Source of the DNA: UBA2160 sp964588665
GTDB taxonomy: Bacteria; Chloroflexota; Dehalococcoidia; Lucifugimonadales; UBA1123
Reading direction: 5' to 3'
DNA: 8,838 bases
NCBI GenBank assembly: GCA_964588665.1
Contig: CAZPQQ010000106.1
Location: forward strand, 1-8,838
The position numbers and the translations under genes are program-made. Below the pieces are notes generated by a model. It searched no databases. It saw nothing but the letters and a program-made list of their open reading frames with translations, and had not been told where the DNA came from. Shown here piece after piece: positions 1 through 6,700 of the stretch (position 1 is its first letter; every line of letters begins with the position of its first letter).

Positions 1-294
1 AACGACGTGTACGCGGTCGGACAGAACGGCACGGTACTCCATTACAACGGCACGTCTTGGAGTTTGACAACCAGCAACACGACCGAATGGCTCAAAGGCG
101 TCCACGGCTCTGCAACGGACGCGTTCGCGGTCGGGGCAAACGGTACGATCCTGCACTTGCTCCCGATTAGCGGCGGCACCCCGACGCCGGTGCCGTCGAT
201 GACTTGGTGGGGCTTGCTCATCATGGCCGCGCTGCTGTTCGTGCTCGGCACACGCGTGTGGACGAGAAAGACGCAGACCGCGCTTGACCGCTGA
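1..294 (+). CDS. C-terminal end of a propeller-repeat surface protein with an IPTL-CTERM-like tail (5' partial)
   Basis: The frame is open from base 1 and ends at TGA 292-294, so the true start lies outside the window; 97 codons are visible. Two copies of a repeat can be seen: DVYAVGQNGTVLHYNGTSW (residues 2-20) and DAFAVGANGTILHL (40-53), about 38 residues apart. This pattern is typical of bacterial beta-propeller or Kelch/YCF48-like extracellular repeat proteins. A short Thr/Pro linker follows (TPTPVPS, 60-66), then a tail at about 64-90: VPSMTWWG, a hydrophobic helix and the basic end TRVWTRK. The order of short motif, transmembrane helix and basic cluster resembles IPTL-CTERM/PEP-CTERM sorting signals, and VPSMTWWG is close to the consensus VPTLSEWG. 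The inferred product is an exported, membrane-anchored protein of unknown binding target. No enzymatic motif is visible in this fragment. Confidence 0.7.
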   Translation, partial: NDVYAVGQNGTVLHYNGTSWSLTTSNTTEWLKGVHGSATDAFAVGANGTILHLLPISGGTPTPVPSMTWWGLLIMAALLFVLGTRVWTRKTQTALDR

Positions 295-299
295 CTGCT

Positions 300-347
300 G
301 CGAGGTTCGAGATGGGCATCCCAGCCTGAGTCTCTGACCTCGCTTTG
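300..347 (+). terminator. Possible terminator hairpin after the propeller-repeat gene
   Basis: GCGAGGT (300-306) pairs perfectly with ACCTCGC (337-343). Inside, GAGA (309-312) can pair with TCTC (331-334) and TGGG (313-316) with CCCA (320-323) around a CAT loop. A short TTTG follows. The stem is strong but the T-tract is weak, so termination is an inference. It sits 6 bases after the stop codon and before the likely start of the next transcript. Confidence 0.4.
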
Positions 348-360
348 CCCAACACATAAT
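334..360 (+). promoter_or_regulatory. Candidate promoter for the MFS gene
   Basis: CATAAT (355-360) matches the -10 consensus at 5 of 6 positions. CTGACC (334-339) is a 4 of 6 match to -35, but with a short 15-base spacer. Transcription would begin near 367, after the first ATG at 365, which favours translation from ATG 377. Confidence 0.3.
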
Positions 361-366
361 TACCAT

Positions 367-370
367 GAGG
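367..370 (+). promoter_or_regulatory. Ribosome binding site favouring MFS start at 377
   Basis: GAGG lies six bases before ATG 377 and inside the codons that follow ATG 365. The upstream ATG has no comparable site, so initiation at Met5 of the longer frame is more likely. Confidence 0.4.
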
Positions 371-376
371 ATTCCC

Positions 377-1621
377 ATGCCGCGCATCGGCAAGCCAATC
401 TATTATGGCTGGCCGGTGCTGGCCGCGATCTCGGCCATCGGCTTCGCGAACGCCGTCACGTCCATGGGCGTGCTGACGGTATTCGTGCTTCCCTTGTCCG
501 ACGATTTCGGGTGGAGCCGGGCCCAGATCTCCGGGGCGACCAGCATCGGCGCGCTGCTCGGGGCTGTTGCAGCGCCCCTCTCAGGCCGCGTCTCCGACAA
601 GATCGGCGCTCGCGCGATCCTCGTTGTGGGCGGCGTGGTCATCACCATCGCCATGATTTGGCTGTCGGCGATGCAGGGCTTGCTTGGGTTCTACCTGGCG
701 TTCGGACTCGCGAGGCTGTCTGACCAGGGATTCGTCCAGGCCGTGTCTCCGCCCGCCGTCGCACAATGGTTCAACGCACACCGGGGCAGAGCGATCGCCA
801 TTCTCTTCTTCGCGACGTCGGCGGGAGGCATCGTGCTGCCGCTCGTCGCGCAGTTCGTCATCAGCGGTTGGGGGTGGCGTCCGGCATGGGGCACGCTTGC
901 CGTCATCATTGCGGTGCTCGGACTGACGCCGGTGGCGCTGATTGTCAGGCGACCGCCCGACGCCCCGAGAAGCATCGACGACGAGGCGCCCGGATCGAAG
1001 TCGCCCGACGCGCCGGAAAGCCACGACGAGCAAGTTACGGAACGATCACGGTCGATCACCGATGCGCTGCTGAATCGCGACTACTGGCTGATCCTGGTCG
1101 CGATGCTGGGAACGGGCGTCGCGAGCACGGGCGTGGCGCTGCACATGGTCCCGTTCCTCGTCGAGCAAGGTCTAGACGACACCGCCGCTGTCGGCGCCGT
1201 CAGCATCAGCTTCTTGGCGGGCGCGGTCGCGAGCCTGGCGTGGGGCATGCTCACGGAGCGAGTTGCGCCGCGCCTGCTGTTGGCTGGCGTCTTTCTCGTG
1301 AGGTCGATCAGCGTCGGGCTGCTGCTCGTTTCGGACACCATGGTCGAGGCGTTCGCGTTCGCAATACTGCGCGGGGTGGCGGAGGGAGGACTCGGCGCGG
1401 TGAGCGCGATCCTGCTGGCACAGTACTTCGGTCGAGGCAGCCTCGGCGCGATCTGGGGCGTGAATCGGGCCGTGTTGGTGCTGGGCTTTGCGATAGGTCC
1501 GGTCATCGCAGGCGCGGCCTACGACCGAACCGACAGCTACACGGCCGCCTTCTCCGGCTTCCTTGTGGTCACGCTTCTGAGCATCGCAATGGTCTTGCTG
1601 ACCAGGCGCCCTGCGAAATGA
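377..1621 (+). CDS. Major facilitator superfamily (MFS) transporter
   Basis: This is an inner-membrane secondary transporter of about 414-418 residues, the usual MFS length, with about twelve hydrophobic segments in two halves. Counting from ATG 365, the first half opens with the YYGWPVLAA segment (13-21). It carries motif A as GRVSDKIGAR (74-83) in the cytoplasmic loop after helix 2. A long charged central loop (about 195-235, rich in Asp, Glu, Pro and Arg) separates the halves. The second half has a degenerate motif A, GMLTERVAPR (294-303). The substrate cannot be read from the sequence; the family includes oxalate/formate- and monocarboxylate-like carriers. Two starts are possible. ATG 365 has no Shine-Dalgarno. 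ATG 377 has GAGG (367-370) six bases upstream and is preferred here, giving 414 residues. The gene is convergent with the VOC gene and appears to be transcribed alone. Confidence 0.88.
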   Translation: MPRIGKPIYYGWPVLAAISAIGFANAVTSMGVLTVFVLPLSDDFGWSRAQISGATSIGALLGAVAAPLSGRVSDKIGARAILVVGGVVITIAMIWLSAMQGLLGFYLAFGLARLSDQGFVQAVSPPAVAQWFNAHRGRAIAILFFATSAGGIVLPLVAQFVISGWGWRPAWGTLAVIIAVLGLTPVALIVRRPPDAPRSIDDEAPGSKSPDAPESHDEQVTERSRSITDALLNRDYWLILVAMLGTGVASTGVALHMVPFLVEQGLDDTAAVGAVSISFLAGAVASLAWGMLTERVAPRLLLAGVFLVRSISVGLLLVSDTMVEAFAFAILRGVAEGGLGAVSAILLAQYFGRGSLGAIWGVNRAVLVLGFAIGPVIAGAAYDRTDSYTAAFSGFLVVTLLSIAMVLLTRRPAK

Positions 1622-1740
1622 TGCGGACGCCCGTCCTAGGCTTGCGGCTTGGAGTTCGCGCCGCCATTGCTCGGGGAATAGACTCCCATGTCAACCCAAA
1701 TGCGACCCACGATCCAGGTTCTCGAATTGCGTGCCGGAGA

Positions 1741-2190
1741 CTACTCCGTCGGCAGCAATTCCAGGTTGAGGCGGTTGGGGTCCCTCACGTAGATCGAGCC
1801 GCCGACTTCCTCGTAGACAACCCCGTTCGCGTCCAGGCACCCTTTCACTTCGGCATATCGCGCTGGAGTGATTGGCAGCGCGACGTGCATCGCATTTCCA
1901 ACTCCCTCGGTGGCGAATTCCTGGAGGCGCGGAATGTGCGGGAAATCGAAGAACGAGAGCGCCATGCCGCCGCCAACGTCCACGTTCCTGTGAGTCGACT
2001 CCGGAACGTCGCGGTTGTCGATGACGTTGATGACCGGCATGCCCATGACCTCGGTGTAGAACCTCGCGGTTTCGTCCAGGTCTCGGCAGTACACCGCTAC
2101 GTGGTTTATGCCGCCTGTTACGCTGTCTGTGGCATTCTGCGGAATCCAGCGAGACAGCTTAGCTCGTTTCTCCATCATCTCTGCGTTCAC
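1741..2190 (-). CDS. VOC-family (glyoxalase/bleomycin resistance/dioxygenase fold) protein
   Basis: This 149-residue protein has the size of a single VOC-domain protein with two beta-alpha-beta-beta-beta modules. Module 1 begins GINHVAVYCRDLDETARFYTEVMGM (residues 27-51), the classic opening, with metal-ligand candidate His30. Module 2 contains NAMHVALPI (99-107) with His102, then VRDPNRLNLELLP (135-147) with Glu144. These are the usual positions for metal ligands. The segment GGGMALSFFDFP (73-84) occupies the site of the remaining ligand or substrate contact. The family includes glyoxalase I, extradiol dioxygenases, fosfomycin-type resistance enzymes and many unknowns; the reaction here cannot be assigned. 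The start taken is GTG 2190. ATG 2178 or 2175, downstream of GGAAG, is an alternative giving 145 or 144 residues. It is transcribed divergently from the T-box operon. Confidence 0.85.
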   Translation of the reverse strand: MNAEMMEKRAKLSRWIPQNATDSVTGGINHVAVYCRDLDETARFYTEVMGMPVINVIDNRDVPESTHRNVDVGGGMALSFFDFPHIPRLQEFATEGVGNAMHVALPITPARYAEVKGCLDANGVVYEEVGGSIYVRDPNRLNLELLPTE

Positions 2191-2221
2191 ACTTCCACAT
2201 CCCAGTCAAGCTATTGGCCTC

Positions 2222-2249
2222 AGTCTAACACAGCGACGTTTTGTGTCCC
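2222..2249 (-). promoter_or_regulatory. Weak candidate promoter for the VOC gene
   Basis: Read on the minus strand, GGGACA (2249-2244) and TAGACT (2227-2222) each match 4 of 6 bases of -35 and -10, with a 16-base spacer. The transcript would start near 2215, about 25 bases before the GTG. The match is weak. Confidence 0.22.
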
Positions 2250-2262
2250 GCACGCGTCTTCC

Positions 2263-2290
2263 TTGACACGTTCGCTGGCCGTTCTCTAAG
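2263..2290 (+). promoter_or_regulatory. Sigma70-type promoter of the T-box/methyltransferase/ileS operon
   Basis: TTGACA (2263-2268) is a perfect -35 box. After a 16-base spacer, TCTAAG (2285-2290) matches the -10 consensus at 4 of 6 positions. Transcription would start at about 2297-2300, directly before the hairpin at 2301-2334 and about 50 bases before T-box Stem I. That position is appropriate for a leader RNA, which supports the call. Confidence 0.55.
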
Positions 2291-2300
2291 CTGTCTTGTA

Positions 2301-2334
2301 CCGAGGGCCCGGTCGTCTTAGACGGGGCCCTCGG
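2301..2334 (+). promoter_or_regulatory. Strong hairpin at the 5' end of the T-box transcript
   Basis: CCGAGGGCCC (2301-2310) pairs perfectly with GGGCCCTCGG (2325-2334). Inside, CGTC (2314-2317) pairs with GACG (2321-2324) around a TTA loop. No T-tract follows, so it is not an intrinsic terminator. It lies almost exactly at the predicted +1 and outside the conserved T-box core. A 5' stabilising stem is a reasonable guess. Confidence 0.6.
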
Positions 2335-2662
2335 AAGTGAATAGCACAGGCGCCGACGGAGACGAGTACGAGGTCAGCGCGGCAAAGCGAGTCTGGCGAG
2401 TCCGCCTGAAGCGGGCCAATGGTGAAAGCAGACGCCGTAGCACCCTCCGAATATCCCTCCCGAGCCTCGGACCGAACGGACTGCCCCGCATCGTCGCGGC
2501 TGACCAAGTAGACTCCGACGGGTTCGCCCACCGTTAACCGGGCGGTCCGATCGCCTTCGAGCCGTCGGACACTGAGTGCCCCGACCCTCTGATATATGCA
2601 CGGCGGGGAACAAGGGTGGTACCGCGGGACCGCAAGGTCAGCCATAGTTTCGCATTTCGAAG

Positions 2663-2694
2663 CTCCCGTCCCTCGCAAAGAGACGGGAGTTTTT
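2663..2694 (+). terminator. T-box-controlled intrinsic terminator
   Basis: CTCCCGTC (2663-2670) pairs with GACGGGAG (2682-2689), with a small loop around GCAAA, followed by five T residues (2690-2694). CCCT at 2670-2673 is shared with the antiterminator helix, so the two folds exclude each other. The form closely resembles terminators of glyQS-type T-box leaders. Confidence 0.93.
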
Positions 2695-2849
2695 GTATTT
2701 ACACAAGTCTGGCGCTACGTTTCTCGAGTGGTGAGAACGAAGCTTTGCCAGGCGCGGCTTTGCGTGGTGTGCGTCGGAGGGACGCAAAGGACCGAAGGGA
2801 TGAAAGGACGGGGCTGCAAGGTTGAGAGCGATGTTCGTGTGAGTGAAGG
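2695..2849 (+). other. Structured untranslated region between the T-box terminator and the methyltransferase
   Basis: These 155 bases hold no convincing gene. Two hairpins are visible. In the first, CTGGC (2709-2713) pairs with GCCAG (2747-2751), enclosing CGTTTCTC (2718-2725) paired with GAGAACG (2733-2739) with one bulged T. In the second, TTTGCGT (2759-2765) pairs with ACGCAAA (2782-2788), with GGAGG in its loop. They would be transcribed only after read-through of the T-box terminator. A role in RNA stability or processing is possible but unproven. Confidence 0.5.
2845..2849 (+). promoter_or_regulatory. Ribosome binding site deciding the methyltransferase start
   Basis: GAAGG ends directly against ATG 2850, which leaves no spacing for that codon, but it lies six bases before ATG 2856. 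The second ATG is therefore the likelier start. Confidence 0.55.
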
Positions 2850-2855
2850 ATGACG

Positions 2856-3665
2856 ATGGACCCGTCTAGCGAGGGGACCCATTGGACCAATCGTCTGATG
2901 GTCGACTACGCAGAGTTGTATCTGCCGTTCTTGGAAGCCGCTCGGGCTCGCGCTGAGGCTGAAGTCGAGACCGTGGTCAACTTGCTGTCCGAGCACGGCG
3001 CGGCGCCTGGCTCGCGGCTGCTGGACGCTCCTTGTGGCATCGGGCGGCATAGCATCCCGCTGGCCAAGCTCGGATACGAGATCACGGGGTTGGACCTGTC
3101 ACCGCTGTTCGTCGAGGCGGCCGTGCGAGAGGCGGAACAGGCGGGGCTCGACTCGACGTTCGTTGTCGGCGACGCGCTGAAGATCGACGAAGAGCTGGCC
3201 GACGCCGAGCCGTTCGACGCGGTGGTGAACCTGTTCACGTCTCACGGCTACTACGGCAAAGAAGGCGACCTGACTATGTTTCGCGGATACCGCCGGCTGG
3301 TGCGAGACGGCGCCGTGTTCGTGATCCAGACCGTCAACCGCGACTGGGTCGTCCGCAACTTCGAGCCGGAAGGATTGGACAAAGCTGGGGACATCCGGAT
3401 CATCCAGCGGCGGTCATTCGATTTCGAGAATTCGACGATCGACAATACGTGGGATTTCTACGAAGGCGGCGGCGAAAATATCAGGCACAGGTTAGGCATC
3501 ACAATGGCGCATCGGGTCTACAGCCTGCACGAGCTCGTGGAGGTCGTCGAACAGTCTGGCTGGGAGTATCTGGGCGGATACGGCGTCGAGGACAGCTCGT
3601 TGGCCGAGCTCGTGCCGCTCAGCTTCGATTCGCCGGCGATGTGGATAGTAGCGAGAGCCGGGTAA
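2856..3665 (+). CDS. Class I SAM-dependent methyltransferase
   Basis: This protein of 269 residues (271 if started at ATG 2850) is a soluble Rossmann-fold methyltransferase. Numbered from ATG 2850: motif I, LLDAPCGIGRHS (57-68), is the glycine-rich SAM loop; GLDLSP (80-85) supplies the acidic residue that usually holds the SAM ribose (Asp82); VVGDALK (105-111) supplies the adenine-contact Asp108; FDAVVNLFTSHGYYG (122-136) is the motif IV region; RLVRDGAVFVIQTVNRDW (149-166) is the next strand. The C-terminal part (about 185-255) probably forms the substrate lid. The acceptor substrate is unknown: the sequence fits a broad uncharacterised group and has no RNA-binding domain I can recognise. 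It is the first gene after the isoleucine T-box and lies 49 bases before ileS, so it should be induced together with the synthetase. Confidence 0.88.
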   Translation: MDPSSEGTHWTNRLMVDYAELYLPFLEAARARAEAEVETVVNLLSEHGAAPGSRLLDAPCGIGRHSIPLAKLGYEITGLDLSPLFVEAAVREAEQAGLDSTFVVGDALKIDEELADAEPFDAVVNLFTSHGYYGKEGDLTMFRGYRRLVRDGAVFVIQTVNRDWVVRNFEPEGLDKAGDIRIIQRRSFDFENSTIDNTWDFYEGGGENIRHRLGITMAHRVYSLHELVEVVEQSGWEYLGGYGVEDSSLAELVPLSFDSPAMWIVARAG

Positions 3666-3700
3666 AGTCATGCCCGGCCGTGGATGAGGAAAGAGTCTAA

Positions 3701-3707
3701 AAGGAGT
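3701..3707 (+). promoter_or_regulatory. Strong ribosome binding site of ileS
   Basis: AAGGAGT lies seven bases before ATG 3715. It is the best Shine-Dalgarno in the window and fixes the ileS start. Confidence 0.8.
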
Positions 3708-3714
3708 CTGGAAA

Positions 3715-6700
3715 ATGTTCGAGCCTGTCAACGCCAAGATGGACTTCCCTGCCATGGAGATGGAGTTGCTCTCCTGGTGGAACGAACACGGCATTTCGCG
3801 TAAATACCTGGAGCGCAACGACGGCTCCGACAGACGCTACTCCTTCATCGACGGTCCGATTACGGCCAACAACCCGATGGGCGTCCACCACGCCTGGGGC
3901 CGCAGCTATAAGGACCTCTTCCTACGCCTACGGAACATGCAAGGCTATAAGCAGCGCTTCCAAAACGGCTTCGACGGACAGGGACTGTGGATCGAGGTCG
4001 AGGTCGAGAAGGAGCTGCAATTCAAGTCCAAGCTGGACATCGAAGACTACGGAATCGACAAGTTCGTGGAGCTTTGCAAACAGCGGGTCGAGAGGTTTGC
4101 CGGCATCATCACGGAACAGTCGAAACGACTCGGCTACTGGATGGACTGGGACGACTCTTACCACACGATGTCAGACGAGAACAACTACTCGATCTGGCAC
4201 TTCCTCAAGACGTGCCACGAGAGAGGCATGCTCTACGAGGGGAACGACGTCATGCCGTGGTGCCCTCGCTGCAGCGTGGGGTTGTCTGAGCACGAGATTG
4301 TCACGGAAGGCTATCGCGAGATCGTCCACCCCGGCCTGTTCGTCAAGCTCCCGCTCACAGACCGCGCGGGCGAGTCGCTGCTCATCTGGACCACGACGCC
4401 GTGGACGCTGACGTCCAACGTTGCGGCGGCGGTTCATCCAGAGCTCACCTACGTCAAGGTCCGACAAGGGGACGACACCCTCTACCTGGCAAAGGGCAGG
4501 TTGTCGGCGCTGAGAGGAGAGCACGAGGTGATCGAGGAGATGCCGGGCGCGAAGCTCGAAGGTTTGCGATACCGCGGCCCGTTCGACGAGCTTCCGGCCC
4601 AGGAGGGCGTCGAGCACCGTGTCGTCTGCTGGGACGAAGTGTCCGAAGACGAAGGAACCGGCATCGTCCATACCGCTCCCGGCGCAGGCAAAGAGGACTT
4701 CGCCCTGGGCAAGGAGAACGGCCTGGCGGTCATCGCTCCGCTGGACGACTTTGGCGTGTTCCTCGAAGGCTTCGGGGAGCTTACCGGCGTGAGCGTCTTC
4801 GACGTCAACGAGACCATTTACGAGAGCCTGAAATCGAAGGGCGTCTTCTACCATCTCGAACGGTATAAGCATCGTTATCCATTCTGCTGGCGCTGCGGGA
4901 CCGAGCTCGTTTTCAGGCTGGTCGACGAGTGGTTCATCGCGATGGACCCGGTCCGCGAGCCGCTCAAGCGGGTGACTCGAAGCATTCGCTGGACGCCGGA
5001 GTTCGGGATGAAGCGCGAGCTGGACTGGCTCGACAACATGGACGACTGGATGATCTCCAAGAAGCGCTACTTCGGACTGGCTTTGCCCATCTTCAAATGC
5101 GAGGATTGCGGTCACTTCGACGTCATGGGCAGCGAGAAGGAGCTCGAGGAGCGCGCCATCGAAGGCTGGGACGAATTCGCTGGCCACTCACCGCACCGCC
5201 CGTGGATCGACGCCGTCAAGATCCGCTGCGAGAAATGCGACGCCCTAGTGCCCCGCATCCAGGATGTCGGCAATCCGTGGCTCGACGCCGGCATCGTGCC
5301 GTTCTCGACGCTCGGGTACCGGCACGACCGAGAGCGGTGGAGCGAGTGGTTCCCCGCTGATTGGATATCGGAGAGCTTCCCCGGGCAGTTCCGAAACTGG
5401 TTTTACTCGATGCTGACCATGGGCACGGTGCTAGAGGACACGGCGTCGTTCAGGAACGTGTTCAGCTACGCGATGATGCGGGACGACACCGGCGAGGAGA
5501 TGCACAAGAGCGCCGGAAACGCGATCTGGTTCGAGGACGCGGCCGACCGAATGGGAGTCGACACGATGCGCTGGGTGTTCGCGCGGGTCGACCCGGCCGC
5601 CAACATCAACTTCGGCTACGGGACGGGAGACGAGATCCGCCGGCGATTTATCATCCCGCTGTGGAACGTCTACTCGTTCTTCGTCACCTACGCCAACATC
5701 GACCAGTACGACCCGAAAACTCCGGCGCCTCCCGTATCCGAGCGAACCGAGCTGGACCGGTGGATTCTGTCCGAGCTGAACCGGCTCGTGGGCGACGTCA
5801 CCGACGCCCTGGAGAATTTCGTGCCGCAGGATGCCGCGAGGGGCGCAGAGGCGTTCGTGGAGTCGCTGTCGAACTGGTACGTGCGCAGGAGCAGGCGCAG
5901 GTTCTGGAAGAGCGGGCTCGTCAGCCAGAACGGCGGCGGCGACCAGGACAAGCTGTCGGCGTATGCCACGCTTTACGAAGTGCTGACGACGCTGTCCCGG
6001 CTTCTCGCACCGATCATCCCGTTCTTGACCGAGGCGATGTACCAAAACCTTGTCAGAGACCAAGGACTTGGCGAAGAGAGCATCCACCTGGACGACTACC
6101 CTGTGGCCGACCCCACGCTGATCGACGAGCAGCTATCCCAGGTGGCGCGGCTGGCCATGCGGTTCTCGAGCCTGGGCCGCGCGGCCAGAAGCAAGGCCGG
6201 CATCAAAGTCCGTCAGCCGGTCGAGGTCGCCCTGGTACGGACGCGATCGCCGGAGGAGACGCAGCTTCTCGACCTCGTAGCCCCTCAGGTGATGGACGAA
6301 CTGAACGTGCGGCGCGTCGAGGCAATCGAGCATGACTCGGAAGTCGCGTCCGTCACGCTTCAACCGAACATGCCCGTCCTCGGACCCAAGTACGGCCGAG
6401 ACCTCCCGAGAATCACGCGGGGTCTCTCTGCCGCCAACGCGGCAGAGGTCGCATCGCTTGTGGAATCGGGGCGCCAGGTGGAGATCGACGGCTTCTTGCT
6501 CGAACCCGAAGAGGTGCTCGTGTCCCGCGGCGACCAGGAGGGTTACGCGACATCGACAGAGGCCGGATACACGGTGGCGGTGACCACGGCGATCACGCCC
6601 GAGCTCAAACTGGAAGGCCTGGCGCGGGAGTTGGTGCATCGCATTCAGGGCATGCGACGGGATGCAGGCTTCGACATCGCCGACCACATCGCTGCCTACT

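Larger units (their letters stand above)
2299..2695 (+). promoter_or_regulatory. T-box riboswitch, isoleucine specific, transcriptional type
   Basis: The T-box sequence AAGGGTGGTACCGCGG (2612-2627) is nearly canonical. Stem I base: AGGC (2348-2351) pairs with GCCT (2464-2467), with a GCC bulge and GA/GA pairs (2355-2356, 2462-2463) forming a kink-turn; GGAG pairs with CTCC; then comes AGTA (2365-2368). Opposite lies GAAT-ATC (2449-2455), so the specifier is AUC, isoleucine. The upper stem is CGGC/GCCG and GTCT/AGAC, with the bulge AAAGCGA and the loop motif GGTGAAAGC (2421-2429), all standard. Stem II (2468-2517) shows GAAC and AGTA S-turn strands. Stem IIA/B has CCGTTA (2531-2536). Stem III is GTCCGA/TCGGAC (2545-2570). 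UGGU (2617-2620) would pair with a tRNA ACCA end, as in tRNA-Ile. In the antiterminator, AGGG (2613-2616) pairs with CCCT (2670-2673), competing with the terminator. Uncharged tRNA-Ile should allow read-through into the methyltransferase and ileS. Confidence 0.95.

Noticed and set aside
1622..1740. Terminator or small gene between the convergent MFS and VOC genes
   Set aside because: I found no hairpin with a T-tract and no short frame with a ribosome binding site in these 119 bases.
766..2289. 507-codon open frame on the plus strand
   Set aside because: It crosses the MFS gene in another frame and runs antisense through the VOC gene. It is Arg/His-rich without recognisable domains, as expected for an alternate frame in GC-rich DNA.
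2301..2334. Reading the 5' hairpin as a rho-independent terminator
   Set aside because: The base-paired stem is followed by AAGTGA with no T-tract in either direction, and it sits right after a good promoter.
2286..2678. 130-codon minus-strand frame and plus-strand frames at 2337-2537 and 2596-2853
   Set aside because: They lie within the T-box leader, where the RNA structure explains the sequence. They have no ribosome binding site and no family resemblance, and the last one runs past the methyltransferase start.
4171..5187. 338-codon open frame on the minus strand inside ileS
   Set aside because: It is antisense to conserved ileS codons and shows no domain; a high-GC shadow frame.
5361..6335. 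324-codon open frame on the plus strand inside ileS
   Set aside because: It is an out-of-frame shadow of the IleRS anticodon-binding region, very rich in Arg and Gly.
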